From Priestia flexa NBRC 15715 (lineage in GTDB: Bacteria; Bacillota; Bacilli; Bacillales; Bacillaceae_H), in contig NZ_BCVD01000026.1 of assembly GCF_001591565.1 (NCBI RefSeq), positions 1-36,689 on the forward strand: DNA of 36,689 bases. The letters are read 5' to 3'. This document shows, piece by piece, positions 6,751 to 13,536 of the stretch. The notes beneath the pieces are model-generated. The model saw only the letters and a program-made list of their open reading frames with translations. It did not search any database and was not told the DNA's origin. Each line of letters opens with the position of its first letter. Positions within the stretch are counted from its first letter, which is position 1. A program made the position numbers and the translations under genes.

Positions 6751-6948
6751 GTGCAAAATAACGTACATGAAGCGCCCAAAGTACTAAATCATCAAGCTAT
6801 TCAGTTTGAAACGGCTCAAAGCTGGAATCCGGGCAAGGGAAACCGAGATCATCCTGGAACAGGAAACGATGGAATAAACTTTCCACCAGGCAACCCTAAT
6901 CCACCAGGTGGTGCAGGCACGCCAGGAAAAGGTAATGGGAAGAAGTAA
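6751..6948 (+). CDS. putative RiPP precursor peptide, Gly/Pro/Asn-rich, lasso-like leader
   Basis: The frame is open from an ATG at 6706, but the strong AGAGGAG ribosome binding site at 6736-6742 points to the GTG at 6751, giving 65 residues. Residues 1-22 fit the spacing of the lasso leader motif YxxPxLxxxGxxxxxT: His6, Pro9, Val11, Gln15 and Thr21, so the Pro and the conserved Thr are kept and three positions are substituted. From residue 23 the sequence is Gly/Pro/Asn-rich with repeated PG-x-GN units (PGKGN at 27-31, PGTGN at 35-39, PGKGN at 58-62) and a GKK end. There is no Cys and only one Ser. With a core starting at Gln23, positions 7-9 are Lys, Gly and Asn, so a lasso ring acceptor is missing. 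The next genes encode an RRE, kinase, peptidase, exporter and nucleotidyltransferase, which is why it is called a precursor. Its mature structure is unknown. Confidence 0.75.
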   Translation: MQNNVHEAPKVLNHQAIQFETAQSWNPGKGNRDHPGTGNDGINFPPGNPNPPGGAGTPGKGNGKK

Positions 6949-6971
6949 GAAGCTTCCTGTTAAAGTAAGGC

Positions 6972-7004
6972 TAGTAGTCAATGGTTTCCATTGACTGCTG
7001 TTTT
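6972..7004 (+). terminator. attenuator-like hairpin between precursor and biosynthetic genes
   Basis: AGTCAATGG (6976-6984) and CCATTGACT (6988-6996) form a perfect stem on a TTT loop, extended below by further pairs including two G-U, and followed by TTTT at 7001-7004. It starts 24 bases after the precursor stop. Partial termination here would make more precursor than enzyme, as is common in RiPP operons. Confidence 0.75.
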
Positions 7005-7032
7005 AAAAGTTATGGATTGAGGAGATAAAAAA

Positions 7033-7818
7033 ATGAAAATCATGCATACACGAATTGCTGATCATAACATTGATATATATACGGACTCCAAACGTGCTTG
7101 GGCATTTCTTAGTCAATATTTTTTCTGTTTCGAACGTAGAGAGAAAGATAGCGACCATCTTCAAATAGAAATAGAGATGGGTTATGGCGTATCTTTTACT
7201 GATTACAGTGTTGAAACAAAAGACGAGCTTGATGTCATTACTTTTAAAAGAGCAGATTATAAAATTGAAGTAGATCATGGGTATAAAAAAGCGAAAATAA
7301 TGGCGTATGATGAATTAGCTTTAAAGCATGCCACAATGAATCTATACAGCGCTTTTATCGTTCACCACAACTGGGGAATTTTACTTCATTCATCCTGTGC
7401 TGTAGACAATGAGCAAGCACATATTTTTACAGGCCACTCTGGGGCTGGAAAATCAACAGCAGCACAATTGTCACAGCCTAGATTGTTATTATCTGATGAA
7501 GCGACAATAGTAAAAGTTCAAACAGGTAGCGTTATGATATATAATTCACCGTTCCGCAGTGAACTTCACGCAAAAGAGGTTGAACAACCCATTCCGCTTG
7601 CGAGTATTCAACTACTATATCAAGCACCTAGAAATGTAAGAATTCAACAAAGAAAATCCGTTGCTCTAGTGGAGTTAATTGATAAGGTTTTTTACTGGTC
7701 ATATAGAAAAGAGCAGGTTTCTCAACTTATGAAGTTGTTAAAGCAAGTAGCAGATGAAGTACCAGTGTATCATCTACATTTTCAAAAAAACAATACGTTT
7801 TGGGAGTTGATTTCGTAA
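7033..7818 (+). CDS. HPr kinase-like protein (peptide kinase candidate)
   Basis: This 261-residue protein has the C-terminal HPr-kinase/phosphorylase-like P-loop fold seen in lasso clusters. The features are LLHSSCAV (117-124), the Walker A loop GHSGAGKST (134-142, Lys140), and LLLSDEATIVK with Asp155-Glu156. In the paeninodin cluster a homologue phosphorylates a C-terminal Ser of the precursor. The precursor here ends in Lys and offers only Ser24 and three Thr, so the phospho-acceptor would differ. Database entries sometimes label this family aldolase, for which there is no support here. The start has a GAGGAG site eight bases upstream. The stop overlaps the next start (TAATG), so translation is coupled. 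Confidence 0.8.
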   Translation: MKIMHTRIADHNIDIYTDSKRAWAFLSQYFFCFERREKDSDHLQIEIEMGYGVSFTDYSVETKDELDVITFKRADYKIEVDHGYKKAKIMAYDELALKHATMNLYSAFIVHHNWGILLHSSCAVDNEQAHIFTGHSGAGKSTAAQLSQPRLLLSDEATIVKVQTGSVMIYNSPFRSELHAKEVEQPIPLASIQLLYQAPRNVRIQQRKSVALVELIDKVFYWSYRKEQVSQLMKLLKQVADEVPVYHLHFQKNNTFWELIS

Positions 7819-8084
7819 TGAGTTGTTATATCAGAAAAGAAAATTATGAGATTGTGGAAATAGATCAAGAGTGGGTTATTTTAAACACAGATGCTTATAC
7901 TGTAACAACTATTAATGAACTGGGTAAATATTGTTGGACGTTACTAAATACCCCACAAAGCAGCAGTAGCTTATATCAAGCTATTATAAATAAATATGAA
8001 ACGAGTATAAATGCGTTAGAAAGTGACATAGAGTCTTTTTTACTAGAGTTAACGAGTTGTAACTTAATTGAGCATGCAAACTAA
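7818..8084 (+). CDS. PqqD-like RiPP recognition element protein
   Basis: An 88-residue PqqD-fold protein of the kind called B1 in lasso clusters. The typical motif is WVILNTDAYTVTTINELGKYCWTLL, followed by a helical half ending LLELTSCNLIE. Such proteins bind the leader peptide and deliver it to the processing enzymes. In lasso systems it works with the B2 protease, which is absent here, so it may present the precursor to the kinase, nucleotidyltransferase or S26-like peptidase instead. The ATG at 7818 overlaps the kinase stop codon and is preferred over an upstream TTG at 7800. Confidence 0.8.
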   Translation: MSCYIRKENYEIVEIDQEWVILNTDAYTVTTINELGKYCWTLLNTPQSSSSLYQAIINKYETSINALESDIESFLLELTSCNLIEHAN

Positions 8085-8523
8085 AACAGGTCAAAGTTAT
8101 TTGGTGAAAAAGATTATGGAACAACAAGGGTGGATCAATATTCCCGCAATTGGAATGAGTATGTACCCAAACATTAAAGAAGGAGATTCTTGTCGATTTG
8201 TAACGTGCAATCTATCCTATTTATCAAAGGGTGATATTGTTTTATTTGAATCTCAAGAAGGAAAGCTTGTGGCACACCGGTTTATTTCTAGGAAACAAGA
8301 CGACAAAGGAAGCTTTTACTTATTTAAAGGTGATACGAACTTACGTCTAGATGATGTTATTCGCCCAAGTTCAATTATTGGAAAGTTAGAAACAATTAAA
8401 AAAGGTAATCGGATAATCGAGTCTACAAGCTTCTTAAATAAACTATGGGGAAGACTAGTAGTTTCATTGCCATTTCTATCGAGATTGTTAAACATATATA
8501 TTCATCGCGTTCTTGGGAAGTGA
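8074..8523 (+). CDS. S24/S26 family signal-peptidase-like protein, leader-peptidase candidate
   Basis: About 150 residues with the S26 signal peptidase signature. GMSMYP contains Ser29, KGDIVLF starts at residue 52, VAHRF contains His68, and FKGDTN corresponds to the later conserved box. A His sits where bacterial type I signal peptidases use Lys, giving a Ser-His arrangement like SipW and ER-type enzymes. There is no N-terminal membrane anchor. Instead the last 25 residues are hydrophobic and basic, which may attach it to the membrane near the exporter. The ATG at 8074 overlaps the PqqD gene by 11 bases; a TTG at 8068 is also open. With no B2 protease, this is the most obvious candidate for removing the leader. 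Confidence 0.75.
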   Translation: MQTKTGQSYLVKKIMEQQGWINIPAIGMSMYPNIKEGDSCRFVTCNLSYLSKGDIVLFESQEGKLVAHRFISRKQDDKGSFYLFKGDTNLRLDDVIRPSSIIGKLETIKKGNRIIESTSFLNKLWGRLVVSLPFLSRLLNIYIHRVLGK

Positions 8524-8541
8524 ATATAGAGGTGTAAGAAC

Positions 8542-10359
8542 ATGAATGTTAAACGATTCATTGAAGGGTTAAACATTGAGCAGTACTTATCAATTAAAGA
8601 TATGAAGCGCATTTTTGTATGGGTAGCCCCGTATGTTAAGCGATATAAGATAGCTTATATTGGACTGTTTGTCTTACTATTTGTAGACATAGCTGTAACC
8701 TTGGGGTTTGCCTGGTTCTTTGGAAATATAACAGATGCAGCTGTCCACAGCGATTTTGAAAAATTAAAGTGGTTTGTTTTGGTAGGAATAGGATTGTCTT
8801 TTATTAGTATCGTAACTAATTTTATTGATACATACTTAGAAGCAATTGCTATAAATGCAGTAAAAAGAGACGTGAACTTGGATTTATATAAGCGTCTCTT
8901 ACTTTTAAGTGAAAAAAATATATCTAATAAGCATTCGGGAGAGCTTGTTTCACACTTTACAAACGATATTCATAAAATTGAAGGAGTCATCGGCCGGGGA
9001 TTAATTAACTTAATTCGCTTTCCAGTTATATCAATTGCCGCGTTAATTTATCTAACTAATATTAGTTGGAAACTTTCATTATTTAGTCTATCAGTAGCCC
9101 CGGTTGCAATGCTAGGAGGAGCAGTTTTTGGTATCCTTCTACGAAACAACAGTCGAATTGTCAATGAGTTGATTAGTCAGATTATCAGAAAGTTGAATGA
9201 TACATTTCAAGGTCTTACAATCATTCGGTCTTTTACATTGGAAAACGTCTTCTTTCAAAGCTATGGAAATAAAATTAAGGATCTTTATAACCTAGAGCTT
9301 AAAGAAACGAAGATTAAAGGCTGGTTTTATGCGGGAGGACAAGCGGTTGGTTCAACCGCATTTTTAATTAGTCTAGTAGTTGGAGCTTATTTTGTAACAA
9401 GTGATGTCATTACAATAGGTGCATTATTAACTTTTGTCAATTTAATTAATCACCTGATTTCACCACTTACAGGGTTAGCTGGTCAGTGGGCAGGCTATCA
9501 GCGTGCAATATCTGCTTTAGAACGAATTGTAGATGTATTTGAACAGCCAATAACATCAAAAGCTTTACCTACTCAGCAATCGGCTAAATATCCAGTTCAT
9601 CATAGTGAAATTGAATTTCGAAATGTTTCATTCAAATATAATGAGGGTGAAGACCTTTTTAGTAATCTAAACTTGAAAGTACCAGCTGGAAAAGTGACCG
9701 CAATTGTTGGGCCAAGTGGTGGTGGCAAGTCTACATTATTTAAATTATTACAGCGTTTTTATGAACCTGATTTAGGTTGTGTATTAATTGATAGTAATCC
9801 TCTTCAAAACTTAAGTATTGAAGAAGTGAGAAACTCAATTTCCTATGTGCCGCAAGAAACATTTTTATTCAGTGACACTGTAAGAGAAAATTTAAAAATG
9901 GCAAAACCTTGCTTGACGGATGATGAGATGTATCAAGCTTCACGTCATGCTAATATCCATCAAGATATTGAAGCTTTAGCTAATGGATATGACACTGAAG
10001 TGGGAGAGCGAGGGTCTAAATTGTCAGGTGGGCAAAGACAACGTGTTGCTATTGCAAGAGCGCTTTTAAAAGATGCACCTATTCTGCTGTTAGATGAAGC
10101 AACATCTGCTTTAGATAATGAAGCGGAGCATCTTATTAAGGAATCTTTAAGTCAACTTATGAAGAATCGAACAACATTAATTATTGCTCATCGATTGTCG
10201 ACCATACAGCACGCTGATTTTATTGTAGTAATGGATCAAGGAAAGATTGTACAAGTAGGTGCTCATACCGAGCTAATAAAGGAACAGGGGTTATATCGAG
10301 AGCTTCATGATAAACAATTTTTTAAAGAAGAACCTTCTCAACAACCTATCACATGTTGA
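8542..10359 (+). CDS. ABC exporter with fused membrane and ATPase domains
   Basis: A 605-residue half-transporter. The N-terminal 320 residues hold about six membrane segments. The ATPase domain follows with Walker A GPSGGGKST near residue 392, the LSGGQRQRVAIARAL signature, Walker B ILLLDEATSALD and the AHRLST switch. There is no N-terminal C39 peptidase domain, so it cannot cleave a double-Gly leader itself. It resembles the D exporter of lasso clusters and should act as a dimer to export, and perhaps confer immunity to, the mature peptide. It begins 18 bases after the S26-like gene with an AGAGGTG ribosome binding site. Confidence 0.88.
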   Translation: MNVKRFIEGLNIEQYLSIKDMKRIFVWVAPYVKRYKIAYIGLFVLLFVDIAVTLGFAWFFGNITDAAVHSDFEKLKWFVLVGIGLSFISIVTNFIDTYLEAIAINAVKRDVNLDLYKRLLLLSEKNISNKHSGELVSHFTNDIHKIEGVIGRGLINLIRFPVISIAALIYLTNISWKLSLFSLSVAPVAMLGGAVFGILLRNNSRIVNELISQIIRKLNDTFQGLTIIRSFTLENVFFQSYGNKIKDLYNLELKETKIKGWFYAGGQAVGSTAFLISLVVGAYFVTSDVITIGALLTFVNLINHLISPLTGLAGQWAGYQRAISALERIVDVFEQPITSKALPTQQSAKYPVHHSEIEFRNVSFKYNEGEDLFSNLNLKVPAGKVTAIVGPSGGGKSTLFKLLQRFYEPDLGCVLIDSNPLQNLSIEEVRNSISYVPQETFLFSDTVRENLKMAKPCLTDDEMYQASRHANIHQDIEALANGYDTEVGERGSKLSGGQRQRVAIARALLKDAPILLLDEATSALDNEAEHLIKESLSQLMKNRTTLIIAHRLSTIQHADFIVVMDQGKIVQVGAHTELIKEQGLYRELHDKQFFKEEPSQQPITC

Positions 10360-10380
10360 GAGGAGAGAAAGGAGAGTTCA

Positions 10381-11382
10381 ATGATTCATACATTTATACA
10401 ACAAATTTACATGGACCACCCTCTTGCATATCAAAAACACGACTATCAAAAGTTACTAAATGAAATTGAGAAAGACGCCGTGTCTTCTCAAGTTTATTGC
10501 TTGCTAAAAAAATATGGAAAACTAGAAGAAATACCTTTAGATATGCGTAACAGACTTGAACAAGTTTATAAAAAAATAGTGTTTCAAAACTTAATTATTA
10601 AGAAAGAAAAAGATGATGTCTTAAAGGCACTTACAGAGTTTGGTATAGCAGTCATTGTACTTAAAGGTACTTCTTTTGCAGAACGGTACTATGGGCATAT
10701 AGGTGCAAGACCAACCTCTGATATTGACGTATTAATTAAGCCAGATAATCTAGCCAAAGCAAAAGAAATCGTGATTTCTATGGGATTTAATGTTGAGAAT
10801 GAGCCAATTGAAGGGCATTTTCATGTTACTTTTAGCAAATATATGCCAGGCTCTATCGTACCATTGATGGTGGAACTTCACTGGAACATTTTAAGAAGTA
10901 ACACGTCTGTATTAAACATTGAAGAATTTTGGGCGGCCTCCACCCCTGAAAAAAACAATCCATATATTAGAAACTTAGACCCTCAGCATGAGTTTTATAT
11001 GATTTGCTTGCATGGATGGCGACATAACTTAGACGCAGCAAAGTATTTTTTAGATATCATTCAAATGTGTGAGATTTTAAAAGGTAAAATTGATATTCCA
11101 AAAATGCTAACAGACTCCAAGCAGCACCATACAAGAAAACGTTTAGAAAAAACGCTATCTATTGTTCATCAAACATATCCTGAGTTAGAACATTTAAGTT
11201 TTTACTCGGCTATTAATCACGAAAAATACAAGCTCGACTATTATGTCCATCGTCATACTAAAGTTCCATTGATAAGATATATTGATCGTATATCACATCG
11301 TTTTTTTAACTATGATTTAATTACGTATAGCTTTAAAGAAATAAAAAAGTGGTGCATTCAAAGGTATAATAACAGCAGATAA
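10381..11382 (+). CDS. nucleotidyltransferase-like protein (NTP_transf_5 type)
   Basis: A 333-residue protein whose central motif LKGTSFAERYYGHIGARPTSDIDVLI carries the paired aspartates Asp114 and Asp116 of the nucleotidyltransferase fold, followed by a long helical C-terminal half. Homologues are found in lasso and other RiPP clusters of Bacillales and are thought to modify the peptide or assist modification; their reaction is poorly defined. The ribosome binding site AAAGGAGAG is 7 bases upstream of the ATG and 21 bases separate it from the exporter gene, so it closes the operon. Metal-binding residues are intact, so activity is expected. Confidence 0.75.
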   Translation: MIHTFIQQIYMDHPLAYQKHDYQKLLNEIEKDAVSSQVYCLLKKYGKLEEIPLDMRNRLEQVYKKIVFQNLIIKKEKDDVLKALTEFGIAVIVLKGTSFAERYYGHIGARPTSDIDVLIKPDNLAKAKEIVISMGFNVENEPIEGHFHVTFSKYMPGSIVPLMVELHWNILRSNTSVLNIEEFWAASTPEKNNPYIRNLDPQHEFYMICLHGWRHNLDAAKYFLDIIQMCEILKGKIDIPKMLTDSKQHHTRKRLEKTLSIVHQTYPELEHLSFYSAINHEKYKLDYYVHRHTKVPLIRYIDRISHRFFNYDLITYSFKEIKKWCIQRYNNSR

Positions 11383-11595
11383 AGTAGAGGTAGCAAAAAT
11401 AAATCACTTTTTACTGCTTTTGAAGGTTTCTGCTCTATTCTTAGGTCTATCCATTCACTTTTATCAAAAAAATTCCATAAATATCATTCTATCTCATCAA
11501 AGTGAATCTGTGGAATTTATGGTACAGTTAAATTTAGATATTTTCTGAAAATGTCGGTTTTCAGACAGAGTAAGATGAGTGGATGGAGGTATACA

Positions 11596-11988
11596 ATGAA
11601 ACCATTTAAAAAATTAATTGAAGAATTAGGAAATAGAGTCGATGTTTTGACAAGTAAACAGTCGAGCATTTATTTTGAAAAATTAGTGGGGCAATTCCCC
11701 TTTACAAAAACGAATACCATTGATTGGAAACGAGTGCTAATTAAAGAAAAATGTCAGCAGGTTCAGCAGGTTATTCAATGGCTACAAACAATGAAAATTT
11801 ATGAGGAACACGTTATTTTATTTTCAAAAGATTATCGTATTCCGGCTGTGCGAGTGAATTTGAAAGAAGCTTTAACAGTGGTGACAAAACTGCAAGATTG
11901 TCATTTGTTTATCTATTGCCCAACAATTGAGTATGTCATTGAGTGGGTGAAAGACAAATGCTTTACTGTCGGATTAGCTGCAAGATAA
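11596..11988 (+). CDS. hypothetical protein downstream of the peptide cluster
   Basis: A 130-residue soluble protein that is not recognised. The ATG at 11596 is preferred because TGGAGG lies just upstream; the frame is open from 11551. The sequence alternates helix and strand (for example EHVILFSKDYRIPAVRVNLKEAL and LFIYCPTIEYVIEWVKD), with no membrane segment or enzyme motif. It is separated from the cluster by a 210-base gap, so it likely has its own promoter, and it is followed by a strong terminator. Small alpha/beta proteins at this position can be immunity proteins, but nothing in the sequence proves that. Confidence 0.6.
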   Translation: MKPFKKLIEELGNRVDVLTSKQSSIYFEKLVGQFPFTKTNTIDWKRVLIKEKCQQVQQVIQWLQTMKIYEEHVILFSKDYRIPAVRVNLKEALTVVTKLQDCHLFIYCPTIEYVIEWVKDKCFTVGLAAR

Positions 11989-11997
11989 CGAATAAAG

Positions 11998-12032
11998 AAG
12001 CATCGTCGTCCTATACGACGGTGCTTTTTTTA
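11998..12032 (+). terminator. intrinsic terminator
   Basis: A 12-bp stem with one G-U pair (11998-12009, AAGCATCGTCGT, with 12015-12026), a CCTAT loop and a run of seven T follows the hypothetical gene. Confidence 0.9.
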
Positions 12033-12061
12033 TTATCCAAGCATAAATTCACTTCTTTTTG

Positions 12062-12115
12062 TTGACATTATAAAAAAAGTACGTATAATTAACATTAATC
12101 AAATTGTTAATTATA
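12062..12115 (+). promoter_or_regulatory. consensus promoter with overlapping NrtR-type palindrome
   Basis: TTGACA (12062-12067), a 16-bp spacer and TATAAT (12084-12089) make a consensus sigma-A promoter. The -10 box is the start of a perfect inverted repeat: arm TATAATTAACA at 12084-12094 and TGTTAATTATA at 12105-12115, 21 bp centre to centre. A repressor bound here would block the promoter of the NAD salvage operon. Confidence 0.8.
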
Positions 12116-12137
12116 AAACTAATCAGGAGATAGAGCA

Positions 12138-12908
12138 ATGTTAAATCATGATCAAAAAAATGTAAAAAAAGAATATCCAAAGCCATACGGATATACGGCA
12201 GATATTGCTGTGTTTACGATTGTAGCTACTGAAAAAGAAGCATATAAGCCACCAAAAATGGTGCTAAAACTAATGTTGATTCAACGAGCAATTTTAAATG
12301 CTGAAGGTGAACAAAATATAGAAGCAGGCAAATGGGCGCTTCCAGGTGGATTTGTGCACCCTGCTGAATCCGCTTATGAAGCAGCTAAGCGTGAACTAGA
12401 AGAAGAAACAGGTGTAGCTGGTATTCATATGAAGCAGTATGGAGTCTATGATAAACCTGGGAGAGACGCACGGGGATGGGTTATTTCAAATGCTCACTAT
12501 GCCATTGTACCAGAAGAAATGTTAGCTAAAAGACAAGCAAATGATGATGCAGCAAACGTTGAACTTTTTGATTTAGAAGAAGTTTTTTCACTACCACTGG
12601 CATTTGATCATGCTCAAATTATTCAAGATGGAATTGCTGAAATTAAAAAAGATCTCCTTCAGACGACGGTTGCACAAAAATTTTTACCTAAAATGTTTAC
12701 GTATTCCGAGCTTCAGGCTGTATTGCTTACAATTACGGATAATCCGGCAATTAGGAGTGATCAAGCATTTGCGCGTAAGATTCGAATGCTGCCTTTTATT
12801 GAAGAAGTAGAAGGACAAACAACGACTAGAACATCTAAAAAGCCAACAAAGCTATATCGGTTTATTGATGCAGATTTTGCTACATCTATCTACACAGCTA
12901 GATATTAA
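12138..12908 (+). CDS. nrtR: NrtR-like Nudix transcriptional regulator of NAD metabolism
   Basis: The 256-residue product has the two-part NrtR layout: an N-terminal Nudix domain (residues 10-165) and a C-terminal winged helix (from about MFTYSELQAVLLTI). NrtR proteins repress NAD biosynthesis genes and respond to ADP-ribose. The Nudix box is complete here (GFVHPAE...REL-EEE-TGV, residues 72-94), while many NrtR proteins have lost it, so hydrolytic activity on ADP-ribose is possible. It is the first gene of a pncA-pncB-nadD-nadE operon and is flanked by two related palindromes. A bifunctional Nudix enzyme without DNA binding is the alternative, made less likely by the C-terminal domain and the operators. 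AGGAGAT precedes the ATG. Confidence 0.82.
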   Translation: MLNHDQKNVKKEYPKPYGYTADIAVFTIVATEKEAYKPPKMVLKLMLIQRAILNAEGEQNIEAGKWALPGGFVHPAESAYEAAKRELEEETGVAGIHMKQYGVYDKPGRDARGWVISNAHYAIVPEEMLAKRQANDDAANVELFDLEEVFSLPLAFDHAQIIQDGIAEIKKDLLQTTVAQKFLPKMFTYSELQAVLLTITDNPAIRSDQAFARKIRMLPFIEEVEGQTTTRTSKKPTKLYRFIDADFATSIYTARY

Positions 12909-12939
12909 TTAATAAACAATTTGTTTATTGTTAATTAAT
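12904..12939. promoter_or_regulatory. second NrtR-type operator, between nrtR and pncA
   Basis: A nested palindrome fills the gap before pncA: outer arms ATTAATTAA (12904-12912) and TTAATTAAT (12931-12939), inner arms AATAAACAA (12911-12919) and TTGTTTATT (12921-12929). On the minus strand it reads TAATTAACA...CAAATTGTT, the same core as the operator at 12084-12115. Confidence 0.7.
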
Positions 12940-12956
12940 GATAAGGGGGAAAAGTA

Positions 12957-13505
12957 ATGAAAGCACTTTTAAACATCGATTACACGAATGATTTTGTAGA
13001 CGATAAAGGAGCTTTAACTTGTGGAGAGCCTGGACAGCAAATTGAATCAGAAATAGTTAGCTTAACTAAGCAATTTATCGATAACGGTGACTATGTGGTA
13101 TTTGCAATTGATTTGCACGAAGAAAAGGATCAATACCATCCTGAAACCAAACTATATCCGCCACATAATATTAAAGGTACAAAGGGAAGAAGTTTATACG
13201 GTACGTTACAAGAGGTATATGATACGTACAAAGAAAACCAAAACACTTACTGGATGGATAAAACAAGATACAGTGCTTTTGCAGGCACAAATTTGGAAAT
13301 GAAGCTTCGGGAAAGAGGAATTACTGAGGTACATCTAGTAGGCGTATGCACCGATATTTGCGTTTTGCATACTGCTGTAGACGCGTATAATAAAGGATTT
13401 AGTATCACCGTGTATGAAAAAGCGGTTGCAAGTTTTAACCAAGTAGGGCATGAATGGGCGTTAACTCATTTTAAGAATTCATTAAACGCAACGGTTATTA
13501 AATAA
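12957..13505 (+). CDS. pncA: nicotinamidase
   Basis: This 182-residue isochorismatase-fold amidohydrolase converts nicotinamide to nicotinate, the first salvage step. The full catalytic set is visible: Asp8 (NIDYTNDF), Lys102 (MDKTRYSAF) and Cys135 (GVCTDICVLHTA). Metal ligands are Asp52, His54 and His70. The length is normal. An AAGGGGGA ribosome binding site precedes the ATG. The gene sits immediately after the second NrtR-type operator and 31 bases before the start of pncB, so it is cotranscribed with the rest of the operon. A cytosolic location is expected. Confidence 0.92.
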   Translation: MKALLNIDYTNDFVDDKGALTCGEPGQQIESEIVSLTKQFIDNGDYVVFAIDLHEEKDQYHPETKLYPPHNIKGTKGRSLYGTLQEVYDTYKENQNTYWMDKTRYSAFAGTNLEMKLRERGITEVHLVGVCTDICVLHTAVDAYNKGFSITVYEKAVASFNQVGHEWALTHFKNSLNATVIK

Positions 13506-13536
13506 GTTGTGGATTGATTATTTGGAGGAAAATAGA

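Noticed and set aside
7033-7818. Aldolase label that databases give to this kinase family
   Set aside because: The P-loop GHSGAGKST and HPr-kinase-like residues are visible and no aldolase motif is present.
6751-11382. Calling the cluster a standard lasso peptide cluster
   Set aside because: No asparagine-synthetase-like cyclase, no B2 protease, and no acidic ring acceptor at core positions 7-9.
11596-11988. Immunity protein for the peptide cluster
   Set aside because: Only position suggests it; it has its own upstream gap and no recognisable immunity motif.
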